DNA of 64,000 nt from JBBRHQ01 sp963738305 (GTDB taxonomy: Bacteria > Actinomycetota > Thermoleophilia > Solirubrobacterales > 70-9), in contig CAVTVU010000011.1 in the NCBI GenBank assembly GCA_963738305.1, positions 1 through 64,000 of the forward strand, in the 5' to 3' direction. Below, in pieces: positions 7,893 to 16,872 of this stretch. How positions within the stretch are numbered: position 1 is the first letter of the stretch; each line of letters starts with the position of its first letter. A program made the translations under genes and the position numbers. Below the pieces are notes generated by a model. That model did not search any database, was not told the origin of the DNA, and was given only the letters and a program-made list of their open reading frames with translations.

Positions 7893-8909
7893 TTAGACGT
7901 GGACCCCGAGGAAGCGCCAGTCGAGCACCTGCTCGGCCTCTTCCCCGGTCCCCCGGTCGGCGTGGACAATGGCGCGCAGATCCGCGAGCGTGGCGCCCAG
8001 CCCCTCCACGGGGCGACGCTCGACCAGCTCCATCTCGACACTCAGGACGTCCCCCTCGAAGACCGGGGCCGAGTGCTCGCAGCTCCGCCAGGCGACGATC
8101 GTCGCCAGCCCGGGCAGGGCTGTCGCCGTCGCCGCCGCTGCCATCGAGATCGTCAGCCCCCCGTAGACGAGCCGCCGGCCGTGGGCGCCGGCGCCCGGGT
8201 CGCGATGGGTCATCGCCAGGTTCAGCGTCATCCGCGCCAGCTCCGGCGCCGAGGTGACCGTGTCGCGGCCCTCGATCGCGAAGACCGTGCCCGAGCCCGG
8301 ATCCGCGGCCTCCGGCGGGACCCGCTCCCGCAGCGCCTCGTAGCGCCACTCCGGCACCGCGGCGCGCAGCCGCTCGGGGTCGAGCTCGCTGGAGATCTCA
8401 TCGAAGCTGTCTTCGTGCCCGGTCGCGACCGAGCCGTCGCGCAGCGGCAGCATCGGGCAGCGGAAGAAGTCGAGCACCGGCTCGCCGCGCTGGTTCTCGG
8501 TGCGGATCCGCAGCGCCGCCAGCCCCGAAGCCGAGCCGTCGGAGCGCGGGCGGTTCTGCTTCAGCGCGACGACCTCGGTGCGCGTTTGCAGGGTGTCGCC
8601 GGCGAACACCGGCCGCAGCAGGACGAGGCCACGGTAGAAGAGGTTGCCGAGCACCCGCTGGGTGGGTGCGGTCGACTGCCCGATCGCAACGTCGCAGACC
8701 AGGTTGGGGTGGATCAGCGGCGAATCGGAGCCGGTCACCTCGCGGCTCAGGGCCGCGTCGAGCGGAAGCGCCAGGCGGTCCCCGGCGATCGCCAGGTGGA
8801 TCGCCGCGTGGCCGCTGTCCAGGGTCATCGCCGGCGCCTCGAAGACCTGACCCCGCTCGAGGTCCTCGAAGAACGGACCGCCGATCTCGACCGCTGTCTG
8901 CTGCGTCAC
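7893..8909 (-). CDS. MaoC-like double-hotdog acyl-CoA hydratase
   Basis: About 339 residues with two hotdog halves. The N-terminal half resembles mesaconyl-CoA hydratases (FFEDLERGQVFEAPAMTL, LGNLFYRGLVLLRPVFAGDT). The C-terminal half carries LVYGGLTISMAAAATATALP and APVFEGDVLSVEMELVERR. Predicted reaction: reversible hydration of mesaconyl-, methylfumaryl- or itaconyl-CoA. The frame opens at a GTG at 8915, but GGAGGT sits 6 nt before the next GTG at 8909, which is preferred. It is first in the operon with the mct-like gene and divergent from the lyase gene ~60 bp away, so one control region may serve both. Confidence 0.78.
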   Translation of the reverse strand: MTQQTAVEIGGPFFEDLERGQVFEAPAMTLDSGHAAIHLAIAGDRLALPLDAALSREVTGSDSPLIHPNLVCDVAIGQSTAPTQRVLGNLFYRGLVLLRPVFAGDTLQTRTEVVALKQNRPRSDGSASGLAALRIRTENQRGEPVLDFFRCPMLPLRDGSVATGHEDSFDEISSELDPERLRAAVPEWRYEALRERVPPEAADPGSGTVFAIEGRDTVTSAPELARMTLNLAMTHRDPGAGAHGRRLVYGGLTISMAAAATATALPGLATIVAWRSCEHSAPVFEGDVLSVEMELVERRPVEGLGATLADLRAIVHADRGTGEEAEQVLDWRFLGVHV

Positions 8910-8969
8910 TCCCACACCTCCGGCTCTGCTGAACCGTTGACCCTAGATCAGCCCATATGCTCGGGGCAA

Positions 8970-9806
8970 GTGAAGGCGCGGCGCTCATGCCTTTCCGTCC
9001 CGGCGCGACCCGCCCGCAAGCTGGAGAAGGCGCGCGGGCTGCCGGCCGACGAGATCATCCTCGACCTCGAGGACTCGGTTCCCCCCGACCTGAAGCCCGA
9101 GGCACGTGACGCGGTCGCGGCAGCCCTTGCCGAGAAGGGCTGGAAATCGCCGTCTATCAGCGTCCGGGTCAACGGCCCGGCGACGCCCTGGCACGAGGAC
9201 GACCTGCGGGCGGTCGGCGTCGCCGCCGGGCTCGGCTCGGTGATCGTCCCCAAGGTCGAGGATCCTGACGACCTCGCCACGGCCGAGGAGCTGCTGGGCG
9301 GGAGCGCCGGGATCCAGGCCCTGATCGAGTCGGCACGTGGTCTGCAGCGGGTCGACGGGATCGGCGCCGCTGGCGGGCGGCTCGAGGCGCTGATCCTCGG
9401 CCCGGCCGACATGAGCGTCTCGCTCGGCTTCCCTTCGCCCCAGGAGGGCAGCCGCTGGGACTTCGTCCGCGGCGCGGTCCTCGTCGCCGCTCGCGCCGCC
9501 GGCATCCAGGCGATCGACGGGCCCTTCCTCAAGATCGCCGACCCCGACGGCCTGCGCGCCTCGGCCCAGCGAGCCCGGGACCTCGGCTTCGACGGCAAGT
9601 GGGCCCTCCATCCCGACCAGATCGCGCCGCTGAACGAGGCCTTTTCGCCGAGCGCGAATGAGGTCTCCGAGGCGCGGGCGATCGCCGAGGCCCTGCGCGA
9701 CTCGCCCAGCGGCGCCGTGATGCTGGACGGCGAGATGATCGACGAGGCGAGCCGCAAGCGGGCGGAGCTGGTGATCGCCCGTGCGGCGGCCGCTCGCACG
9801 GTCTAG
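8970..9806 (+). CDS. HpcH/HpaI aldolase/citrate lyase (CitE-like) family protein
   Basis: 278 residues from a GTG at 8970 (VKARRSCLSVPARPARKL). CitE-type TIM barrel: LPADEIILDLEDSVPPD with the metal-binding acidic residue, SISVRVNGP, VIVPKVED, ALIESARGLQ, LILGPADMSVSLG and a C-terminal GKWALHPDQI. Relatives cleave or form malyl-, beta-methylmalyl- or citramalyl-CoA. Next to a CoA-transferase and a MaoC hydratase it would complete activation, hydration and cleavage of a C5 dicarboxylate (inference). The frame stays open far upstream, but that is antisense to the neighbouring genes. The downstream phosphatase gene begins 13 bp later. Confidence 0.8.
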   Translation: MKARRSCLSVPARPARKLEKARGLPADEIILDLEDSVPPDLKPEARDAVAAALAEKGWKSPSISVRVNGPATPWHEDDLRAVGVAAGLGSVIVPKVEDPDDLATAEELLGGSAGIQALIESARGLQRVDGIGAAGGRLEALILGPADMSVSLGFPSPQEGSRWDFVRGAVLVAARAAGIQAIDGPFLKIADPDGLRASAQRARDLGFDGKWALHPDQIAPLNEAFSPSANEVSEARAIAEALRDSPSGAVMLDGEMIDEASRKRAELVIARAAAARTV

Positions 9807-9819
9807 AGTGCCGCGCCTC

Positions 9820-10749
9820 ATGGCTGGGGGCGCCAAGCGCGTGGCGGTGATCGACGTCGGGACGAACTCGACCCGGCTGCTGGTCGCCGACGTCCGCGAG
9901 GCATCCCTCGAGGAGGTCGAGCGCCGGACCACGGTCACCCGGCTGGGGCGCGGCGTCGACATCTCGGGGCAGCTCTCCTCCGACGGGGTGGAGCGGGTCT
10001 GCGAGACGGTCGCCTCCTACGTCGCCGTGGAGGAGGAGCTGGGGGTGGAGACGGTGCGAACGATCGCCACCAGCGCCGTCCGCGATGCCTCCAACGGCGA
10101 CGCGTTCGTCGCCGAGTTGCGAGAGCGCTTCGCGCTCTCGGCCGAGGTGCTCGACGGCGACGCGGAGGCCCGGCTCACATACCGCGGCGCGACCGCGGGC
10201 CGCCCTCCCGCCGAGGCCACCCTGATCGTCGATATCGGCGGCGGCTCGACCGAGCTGGTCGTCGGCACCGGCTCTGAGATCTCCTTCTCGGACTCCCTTC
10301 AGGTGGGGGTGGTCCGCCAGAGCGAGCGGCGGATCTCCTCCGATCCGCCCTCCGCCGTCGAGCTGGATTCCCTCGCCGGGGAGATCGAGTCGGTCCTCGA
10401 CACGGCGATCGCGAAACGGCCCGAGGCACACGCCAACCTGGGGATCGGCGTCGCGGGAACCCCGACCTCACTGGCCGCGATCGACCTGGAGCTGGACCCC
10501 TACGACCCCGAGCAGGTGCACGGCCACGAGCTGTCCCTGCCCGGCGTGCAGCGGATGCTCGCCCGGCTGTCCACCGTGCCGCTGGACGAGCGCGCGGCGA
10601 TCCCGGGCCTCCACGCCGACCGAGCACCGACCATCGTCGCCGGCGTGGTCATCCTGATCGAGGTGATGCGGGCCTTCGGCCTGGAGCAGATCACCGTCTC
10701 CGAGCACGACATCCTGCACGGGGCGGCGATCGAAGCTGCCGGCGCCTGA
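9820..10749 (+). CDS. ppx: Ppx/GppA phosphatase family protein
   Basis: 309 residues from the ATG at 9820. ASKHA-fold exopolyphosphatase/guanosine pentaphosphatase signatures: VIDVGTNSTRLLVADV (phosphate 1), TIATSAVRDASNGDAFVAEL, and VDIGGGSTELVVG (phosphate 2). The length matches the short actinobacterial Ppx form lacking the C-terminal HD-like domain. It probably hydrolyses polyphosphate or (p)ppGpp precursors in the cytoplasm. It follows the CitE-like gene closely and may share its transcript, though no functional link is evident. An upstream in-frame ATG at 9781 lies inside the previous gene and is rejected. Confidence 0.88.
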   Translation: MAGGAKRVAVIDVGTNSTRLLVADVREASLEEVERRTTVTRLGRGVDISGQLSSDGVERVCETVASYVAVEEELGVETVRTIATSAVRDASNGDAFVAELRERFALSAEVLDGDAEARLTYRGATAGRPPAEATLIVDIGGGSTELVVGTGSEISFSDSLQVGVVRQSERRISSDPPSAVELDSLAGEIESVLDTAIAKRPEAHANLGIGVAGTPTSLAAIDLELDPYDPEQVHGHELSLPGVQRMLARLSTVPLDERAAIPGLHADRAPTIVAGVVILIEVMRAFGLEQITVSEHDILHGAAIEAAGA

Positions 10750-10787
10750 GAACCGCTCCCGCACCCCCCGTCCGCGATAATCAGCCC

Positions 10788-11018
10788 ATGCCCTCGGCGA
10801 TGACAGCGATCCGGCGGATCCCGTGGAAAAGGGTTTGGATCACGGCGGGCTGGCTCTTCAACCAGGGCCGCGCCCGCCTCGAGCAGAACCTCACCGCGAA
10901 GGAGCGCGAGGAGCTGTGGGACCTGATGAAGCGCTCCAAAGGGGTGCCGACGAACCTCAGCAAGCGCCAGCGCGACCGCTTCCGCGAGCTGGTCAGCCGG
11001 GCCGCCCGAGGGCGCTAG
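10788..11018 (+). CDS. small conserved hypothetical protein
   Basis: 76 residues, basic, no membrane segment. It reads MPSAMTAIRRIPWKRVWITA, then GRARLEQNLTAKEREELWDL and MKRSKGVPTNLSKRQRDRFR. The central part (LTAKEREELWDLMKRSKG) looks like a helical charged domain seen in short actinobacterial proteins of unknown role. It lies 38 bp after ppx on the same strand. Confidence 0.65.
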   Translation: MPSAMTAIRRIPWKRVWITAGWLFNQGRARLEQNLTAKEREELWDLMKRSKGVPTNLSKRQRDRFRELVSRAARGR

Positions 11019-11099
11019 GCCCCCGGCGTTAGACCTTCTTCGGCTTGGCCCACAACTCGGCGATCGTCGGTGAGAAGCGGCCTGAGTAGGCACCGGACC

Positions 11100-11921
11100 T
11101 CAGGCCCGGGTGCCGACCGCCAACAGGTACTCCTTCTCGAACCTCGCCGGCCCCTCTCCGCCCCGGTTCCACTCCTCGCAGAACTCGGCCAGCGCCCGAT
11201 CGAACTCCTCCTCGCGACCGTCCTTGCCGGCGTTGGCACGAGCTGCGATCGTCGGGCCGTAGAAGGCCTTGAAATGCTCGCCGTAGTCCCCGGGCCGCTC
11301 GAAGGCGGTGATCTCCAGCATCGCCCGCTCGAGCCGGTGGAAATCGACCCGCTCGCCGAACAGTCCCGCCAGGTGCTCCTCGCTGCCCCAGAGCGGCGGC
11401 GGCTTGGCTTCGGGAGGCGGGGGCGGGGCGAAGGGGCCCATGCTCCGGAAAAGCTCGCCGATCATCCCCTCGGGGGTCCAGCTCAGCAGCCCGATCGTCC
11501 CGCCGGGCCGGCAGACCCGCACCAGCTGGTCTGCGACCTCCTCGTGATGGGGGGCGAACATCGCGCCGATCGAGGACATGACGACGTCGAACGACTCGTC
11601 CTCGAAGGGTAGGTTCTCGGCATCGGCCTCGACCCACTCGAGGCTCACGTCCTCGGCTTCCGCGCGGGCGCGGCCGGCCTCGAACAGCTCCGGGGTGAGG
11701 TCGCTGGCCGTGACCTCGGCGCCTACCTTCGCGGCCGGGATCGAGGCGTTGCCCGTGCCGGCGGCCACGTCGAGGACCTTCATCCTCGGGCCGATCCCGC
11801 AGGCCTCGACCAGGTGCGGCCCGAGGGGGAGAAGAAAGGTCTCGACCATCGCCGGGTAATCGCCTGACGCCCACATCGAACGGTGACGCTGCTTCAGCTC
11901 GGTATCCGCGCTCGAAGACAT
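11100..11921 (-). CDS. class I SAM-dependent methyltransferase
   Basis: 273 residues from the ATG at 11921, preceded by GGAAGGGGCAGAG; an ATG 26 codons upstream is rejected. Rossmann-type motifs: MKVLDVAAGTGNASIPAAKV (motif I), SLEWVEADAENLPFEDESFD, VVMSSIGAMFAPHHEEVADQ and RVCRPGGTIGLLSW. The N-terminal KQRHRSMWASGDYPAMVETF is typical of UbiE/Methyltransf_11 proteins in this phylum. A Pro-rich insertion FAPPPPPEAKPPPLWG is notable. The substrate cannot be inferred; no biosynthetic cluster surrounds it. Confidence 0.85.
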   Translation of the reverse strand: MSSSADTELKQRHRSMWASGDYPAMVETFLLPLGPHLVEACGIGPRMKVLDVAAGTGNASIPAAKVGAEVTASDLTPELFEAGRARAEAEDVSLEWVEADAENLPFEDESFDVVMSSIGAMFAPHHEEVADQLVRVCRPGGTIGLLSWTPEGMIGELFRSMGPFAPPPPPEAKPPPLWGSEEHLAGLFGERVDFHRLERAMLEITAFERPGDYGEHFKAFYGPTIAARANAGKDGREEEFDRALAEFCEEWNRGGEGPARFEKEYLLAVGTRA

Positions 11922-12013
11922 CTCTGCCCCTTCCGGTCGACTGCGTCCAACGCTAACGCCGCCGGCTAAAGGGGTCAACAACTGGGTGACCCACCTCACG
12001 CAACCCCCGGGGC

Positions 12014-13678
12014 TCAGGCCAGGTTCGACTTGCGCGGGTAGACGACCTCGGGGTCGGTTAGGACGTTGATCAGGGTCGGGCGGCCCGAGGAGAAGGCGGC
12101 CTCCAGCGCCGGGCGCAGCTCGGAGGGCTCGCGGACCAGCACGCCGTCGCAGCCGAGCGCCTCGACCATCTGCTCATACGGCGTCTCGGGGCGCAGCTCG
12201 GCGGCGACCGAGTAGCCGTAGAGGAACTTCATCGGGTGGTGCTCGAGCGCCCAGATGCCGTTGTTGCCCATCACCCCGACTACGCCCAACCGGTGCCGGG
12301 CCATGGTGTCGAACTCGATCCCGGCAAAGCCAAAGGCGCCGTCGCCGAGCAGCAGGCAGACCTGTCTCTCCGGATGGGCGACCTTGGCGCCGATCGCCTG
12401 TCCCGGCCCGGCGCCGAGGCAGCCGAAGGGCCCCGGGTCCATCCAGCATCCCGGCTGGAAAGTCTCGATGTAGCGGCCCGCGTAGGAGACGAAGTCGCCG
12501 CCGTCGCCGACCACGATCGCGTCGCGGTCGAGCACCTGCCCCAACTCGTTGTAGACGCGGACCGGGTGAAGCGGCGAGCGCCCGTCGTTCAGCTCCTCCT
12601 GCTCGGCCGCCCGCTTCTCATCCTCCACGCTCCGCAGCTCGGCGACCCAGGCCGCGGTGCGATCGCGCCCGCCGTCGGTCGCCTCGCGGATCGCGGCGAG
12701 GCTGGCGGCGATGTCGCCGACCATGTCGATGTCGGGGGCGCGGTTGGCCGTGAGCCGGTTCGGCGCCGAGTCGAGGCGAAGCAGCTTGGTCTCCTCGCCG
12801 AAGCTGCCGCCGAAGCCGAGGCGGAAGTCGATCGGGACCCCGATCACCAGGGCGACGTCGGCGCCCTTGAGCCCGGTGCCGCGGGCGCGACTGAAGGCCA
12901 GCTCGTGATCGGCCGGCAGGCAGCCGCGACCGAGCCCGTTGAGGAACACCGGGATCTCCAGCGATTCGGCCAGCGCCTTCATCTCCTCCTCGCCGCGGGC
13001 CCAGTAGAGCCCGGTGCCGGCCATGATCACCGGCCGCTCGGCCCCGGCCAATAGCGCCCCGGCCTCCTCGACCCCGGCGGCCGCCGCCGCGGCTCCGGGC
13101 TCGGGGGGGTGAGGAATCTCGCACTCGGCCGGTGAGAAGACGACGTCGAGGGGATAGTCGACGAAGGTGGGGCCGCTTGGTTGCGCCATCGCCAGGTCGA
13201 GCGCCGCCGCGGTCAGCTCCGGGATCCGCGCCGTTTCGCGGACCGTCTCGGCCGACTTGACCAGCGGGGAGACCAGAGGCAGGTGGTCGATCTCCTGCAG
13301 CGAGCCGGAGCCCCAGCGCATCTCCGGCGCCCGCCCGCCAAGCACGCAGATCGGTGAACCGTTGGCCTCGGCGTTGGCCATGGCGCTGATCCCGTTGGTC
13401 ACACCGGGCCCGGCCGTGAGGGCCGCGACGCCGACCCCGCGGGTCGCCTTCGCGTAGCCCTCGGCGGCGAACGTCGCCGACTGCTCGTGGCGGACGTCGA
13501 TCAGGCCGATTCCCTCTTCGCGGCAGCCGTCGAAGATCGAGAACAGGTGCCCTCCGGAGAGCGTGAAGAGGTGCTCGACCCCGCGGGAGCGAAGCGTCTT
13601 CGCGACCAGCCGCCCACCGTGGACGGCCTCGCTCACACCCTCGCCGGCGCTGCTCGCCTGCTCCTCCACGCTCGCCAC
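12014..13678 (-). CDS. thiamine diphosphate enzyme, acetolactate synthase-like
   Basis: 554 residues with the three-domain ThDP architecture. The N-terminal PYR domain carries the catalytic glutamate in RHEQSATFAAEGYAKATRG; the central domain has PVIMAGTGLYWARGEE; the C-terminal PP domain has the GDG...N motif (LGDGAFGFAGIEFD ... GVMGNNGIWALEHH). Likely reactions are acetolactate synthesis or a 2-hydroxyacyl-CoA lyase type decarboxylation/ligation. No regulatory (ilvH) subunit or ilvC is adjacent, so a biosynthetic ilvB role is doubtful. Standing alone, it is better called a thiamine pyrophosphate-binding protein. Confidence 0.82.
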   Translation of the reverse strand: MASVEEQASSAGEGVSEAVHGGRLVAKTLRSRGVEHLFTLSGGHLFSIFDGCREEGIGLIDVRHEQSATFAAEGYAKATRGVGVAALTAGPGVTNGISAMANAEANGSPICVLGGRAPEMRWGSGSLQEIDHLPLVSPLVKSAETVRETARIPELTAAALDLAMAQPSGPTFVDYPLDVVFSPAECEIPHPPEPGAAAAAAGVEEAGALLAGAERPVIMAGTGLYWARGEEEMKALAESLEIPVFLNGLGRGCLPADHELAFSRARGTGLKGADVALVIGVPIDFRLGFGGSFGEETKLLRLDSAPNRLTANRAPDIDMVGDIAASLAAIREATDGGRDRTAAWVAELRSVEDEKRAAEQEELNDGRSPLHPVRVYNELGQVLDRDAIVVGDGGDFVSYAGRYIETFQPGCWMDPGPFGCLGAGPGQAIGAKVAHPERQVCLLLGDGAFGFAGIEFDTMARHRLGVVGVMGNNGIWALEHHPMKFLYGYSVAAELRPETPYEQMVEALGCDGVLVREPSELRPALEAAFSSGRPTLINVLTDPEVVYPRKSNLA

Positions 13679-13731
13679 TGACGGCGACCTTACCGCCTGC
13701 GTGTAGCAGCGGCAGGGTGACGGTGAACGGC

Positions 13732-15114
13732 CTAGTCGCGATCCTCGAGGATCGCCGTCTTCTCCGCGGCCATCTCCTCGTCGGTGAGCACGCCGCGCTC
13801 GTGGAGGTCGCCGAGCCGCTCGAGGCGCTCCAGCTTGCGATCCTCGGGCGCGGACGGGGCGGCGCCGGGTGAGGCTTCCCGGTTGGGCACGAGCCTGTCG
13901 CGCTTGCTCCAGAGCGATGAGGCGCCCTCCCTGACCCGTTCGGGGAGGTTGCCGAGCGTCGCGTCGGGGGTCTCCTCGATCGCCCGCCGGCGCAGCGCGA
14001 CCACCCCGGCCGCGGCCATCGCGACGAGGCCGAGGCGCAGCAGGAGCTGGCGGCCGCTGTCGGCCCCCGCGGCGACCCAGATCAGGGCGATCAGGCCGAG
14101 AACGCCCCCGACCAAGGCCGGATATTCCTTCAGCACCGGCGCGATGAAGCGGCGTACGGCGAAGGCGCTGCGAGCCGGTGAGGCGAGCCAGGCGGCGATC
14201 ATGAAGAAGGCCCCGTAGTAGATGGTGCTCCAGGCGATCGATTTCAGCAGCGATGTCGACACGCCCCAGGCCTGCTCGGCCGCCGGCTGCACGTCGGGCG
14301 CGGCAAGCTGGTCGACGACGACGTTGCCGGCGACCTCGCGCAGGATCAACACCAGCAGGCCGGCGATGATCAGGCCCACCCCGACGCTCAGCACCGTGAC
14401 CCAGCGGTAGCCGGCCGAGAGGTAGATCGCCAGTCCGAAGAGGACGAGGACGAGGATCGTCGTCGCCAGGGCGATGCCGTTGATCAGCCGGACGATCGTC
14501 TGTGCGAGCCCGAGATCGTCGGAGGAGAGGATCTGGATGTTGCCGACATCGGCGGGAATCTTCGAGCTGACGTCGCTGCCGAGCCCGACCTCATCGGCCA
14601 CCTGGATGATCAACGGGCGCAACCGCAGGGTCACCTCGCCCGCCCCGGTGCCAACGAACCGCCCCTTGTCCTCAACCACCTTGATCAGAGCGCGGTGGGC
14701 GAGGGTGTTCGCCTGCTCCCAGGCGTCCTGGAACCGCGTCGTGCCGATCACCTCCCCGGCTCCCTGGACCGCGACCCCGCGCAGTCCGCTGGCTGCGGGG
14801 CCTGCGATCCCTTTCACGTCTCCGGGCAGGATCCCCTTGAGCTCCTTCGCCACGTCGACGTTCTCGTAGAGCTGGTCGACCGCGTAGTTGGCGAGCGCGT
14901 CACGAATCTCGCTCTGGTCGAGCAGCTTGCTGGAGGTGTTGACCCACTCGCCGGTGTCGAGCGCCTGGCGCTGAACCCAGGCCGAGAAGATCGCGACCAC
15001 GGCGAGCACCGACCCGGCGACGACCAGCGCCTTGACCCAGCCGCTGTGGTTCCGGCGCCCCGCGGCGCTCGCCTCGCTCACGGCGCGAAGACTAGAGAGC
15101 GATGCGGCCCGCAC
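13732..15114 (-). CDS. multi-pass membrane protein with C-terminal SHOCT domain
   Basis: 460 residues. One N-terminal membrane helix (ALVVAGSVLAVVAIFSAW) is followed by ~150 extracytoplasmic residues, then hydrophobic segments (GIALATTILVLVLFGLAIYL, VLSVGVGLIIAGLLVLIL, YYGAFFMIAAWLASP, LVGGVLGLIALIWVAAG). The tail LERLGDLHERGVLTDEEMAA is a SHOCT motif, a short oligomerisation domain at protein C-termini. The extracytoplasmic part resembles conserved actinobacterial integral membrane proteins of unknown function. GTG at 15081 (VSEASAAG) is an alternative start. Confidence 0.75.
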   Translation of the reverse strand: MRAASLSSLRAVSEASAAGRRNHSGWVKALVVAGSVLAVVAIFSAWVQRQALDTGEWVNTSSKLLDQSEIRDALANYAVDQLYENVDVAKELKGILPGDVKGIAGPAASGLRGVAVQGAGEVIGTTRFQDAWEQANTLAHRALIKVVEDKGRFVGTGAGEVTLRLRPLIIQVADEVGLGSDVSSKIPADVGNIQILSSDDLGLAQTIVRLINGIALATTILVLVLFGLAIYLSAGYRWVTVLSVGVGLIIAGLLVLILREVAGNVVVDQLAAPDVQPAAEQAWGVSTSLLKSIAWSTIYYGAFFMIAAWLASPARSAFAVRRFIAPVLKEYPALVGGVLGLIALIWVAAGADSGRQLLLRLGLVAMAAAGVVALRRRAIEETPDATLGNLPERVREGASSLWSKRDRLVPNREASPGAAPSAPEDRKLERLERLGDLHERGVLTDEEMAAEKTAILEDRD

Positions 15115-15158
15115 CTGTCATGGAACCGAGCAAGGCTCTAGCGAAGGCGGGTGGGCGG

Positions 15159-16238
15159 TTAGGAGGACGGCCGCGGCCTCAGTTCCGGATCGTCCTCGTG
15201 CTGTCGGAAGAACCGCACCATCACCTCGGCGTAGTCCGAGAAGCGCGGCGGCGTCAAACCGTGTGAGGCGAGCAGGTCAACGGTGCGCCGCGCGTCGTAG
15301 ACGACCGGGTGGTTCAGGTAGGCGATCGATTCAGCTGGGATTCCCTCGAAGGCGTCGCGGATCCGCTTGAAGCGAAGCGAGCGCTCGACCAGACCGGCGG
15401 GAACCCGCCCCCGCGTGGGTCGGCCAAGGTAGAGCTGCGAGAGCAGCTCGACCAGATCGTGGGCCGAGAGCGGGTCGGGGTCTACGAGGTGGAGCGTCTG
15501 GCCGAGGGTCGCGGGGTCTCCGGCCGCCGCGATCACCGCCGCGACCACGTAGTCCACTGGCACGACATTGAACGCCGCACTCGAGCGGCCGAACTGCGGC
15601 ATCGACTGGCCCATGCGCTGAGACCGGCTCAGCGCGCGCAGGATGTAGTACGGCCCGTCGAACTTCTCCGTCTCGCCGGTCTGCGAATCGCCGACCACGA
15701 TGGCTGGGCGCACGATCGTCGTCGGCACCCGCTGAAGCTCATCACGCACCCACACCTCCGCCTGGAACTTGGTCGACTCGTAGTGGTTCTTGAATGCCTG
15801 GCCCATCACGAGCTCGTGCTCGTAGACGACGCCGGTCCGCATCCCTGCGACGTATGCCGTTGAGACGTAGGCGAGGCGCTCGAGCTCAGACGCCGCGATG
15901 CAGAAGTCGAGGACGTTGCCGGTCCCGTCGACGTTGACGCGCTGCGCGATCTCGACCGGAACCGCGAGGTCATAGATCGCAGCGAGGTGGAAAACGCGCC
16001 TGACCTCACCAGCGAGCCGCTCGTAGGCGGCCGCGTCAAGTCCCAGCCGGCGGTCGGTGATGTCGCCCGCGACCAGCTCGATCCGATCCGGATCGATGCG
16101 CTCTGCGACTTGCCGCGCGGCTCCGAGCATCCGCGGTTCGACGAGCGCCACGACGCGTCTGTCGGGCGCCTCTTCCAGGAGGGCCGCGACGAGACGGCGG
16201 CCGATGAATCCGGGGAACCCGGTGACGAGGTCGGTCAT
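15159..16238 (-). CDS. SDR family NAD(P)-dependent reductase/epimerase
   Basis: 359 residues, extended short-chain dehydrogenase. The dinucleotide motif is GFPGFIGRR at the N-terminus. The segment RVFHLAAIYDLAVPVEIAQR and the catalytic YESTKFQAE (YxxxK) follow. The wording NVDGTGNVLDFCIAASELER and VVYEHELVMGQAFKNHYEST resembles the NAD_binding_4 group, which includes fatty acyl-CoA reductase-like and carboxylic acid reductase R-domains. The substrate is unknown; reduction of an activated acyl group is possible. ATG at 16238; a single gene with no clear operon partner. Confidence 0.8.
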   Translation of the reverse strand: MTDLVTGFPGFIGRRLVAALLEEAPDRRVVALVEPRMLGAARQVAERIDPDRIELVAGDITDRRLGLDAAAYERLAGEVRRVFHLAAIYDLAVPVEIAQRVNVDGTGNVLDFCIAASELERLAYVSTAYVAGMRTGVVYEHELVMGQAFKNHYESTKFQAEVWVRDELQRVPTTIVRPAIVVGDSQTGETEKFDGPYYILRALSRSQRMGQSMPQFGRSSAAFNVVPVDYVVAAVIAAAGDPATLGQTLHLVDPDPLSAHDLVELLSQLYLGRPTRGRVPAGLVERSLRFKRIRDAFEGIPAESIAYLNHPVVYDARRTVDLLASHGLTPPRFSDYAEVMVRFFRQHEDDPELRPRPSS

Positions 16239-16341
16239 GGCTTGAAGCGTTGTAGCGGATCCACTCAGCCCAGGCTTGCGGACCGGCGAACTCCCCGAAC
16301 TCCCCGAACTGGAAACGGCGGCCGGTGCGCAGCGATCCGGT

Positions 16342-16607
16342 CTACTCCGACAGCCCGGCGGCCTCGAGGGCCTCGTCCTGGTCGGGGTACGACTTCATGG
16401 AAAGGACCTTGCCGTCGCGAACCGTCCAGATATGTCCGTTTCGGACCACCATTTCGCTGACACTGCCCGCGGGCCGAGCACGCCGGTTTACCAAGGCCAC
16501 AACCTGGTCCCCTCCCTGAAGGACCTCCACGGGCTCGAAGACCATGCTGTCGAACGCCCCGAGGTAGTCCTCACGCGTAGGACAATCTCCGCGTTCTCCT
16601 GCGACAT
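16342..16607 (-). pseudogene. SnoaL-like (NTF2-fold) gene with internal deletion
   Basis: The 5' end at 16607 reads MSQENAEIVLR, the family N-terminus. A second frame gives the family C-terminus: REDYLGAFDSMVFEPVEVLQ, then GGDQVVALVNRR, HIWTVRDGKVLSMKSYPDQD and a final EALEAAGLSE. Intact members are ~130-140 residues; here about 50-60 residues from the middle are missing and the two halves are out of frame. The product is therefore non-functional. Its leader and start match the remnant at 3886-3944. It lies between an SDR gene and tRNA-Leu. Confidence 0.75.
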
Positions 16608-16685
16608 CGCCTGCGCAGTATCCCGCGCGGCGGGTCGGCTGAACAGATCGCGAGGTTCGTTTGGGGATTCTTCGTCGTAGCGCAG

Positions 16686-16774
16686 TGCCCGGGGCGGGAC
16701 TCGAACCCGCACGCCCCCTGAAGGGACAGCGGCTTTTAAGGCCGCCACGTCTGACCAGATTCCGTCACCCGGGC
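16686..16774 (-). tRNA. tRNA-Leu (TAA)
   Basis: Class II tRNA on the minus strand: acceptor GCCCGGG pairs with CCCGGGC. The anticodon stem GCGGC/GCCGC closes loop CTTAAAA (anticodon TAA). A long variable arm (CCCTTCAGGGGG) and T-arm GCGGG-TTCGAGT-CCCGC follow. Discriminator A; CCA not encoded. Confidence 0.93.
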
Positions 16775-16872
16775 AGGCCGATGCTAGATGACTTAAACGG
16801 CTTCAGAGCGGGATTCGCGACCGTCAAACTGATCGTACGTTCAGCGAGACGCGCAACAAATCGGCCGAAAGG

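Noticed and set aside
7278..8969. Long plus-strand open frame leading into the CitE-like gene
   Set aside because: It is the antisense of the mct-like and MaoC genes; composition is His/Arg/Gly-rich and no family is recognisable. Only the part from 8970 is coding.
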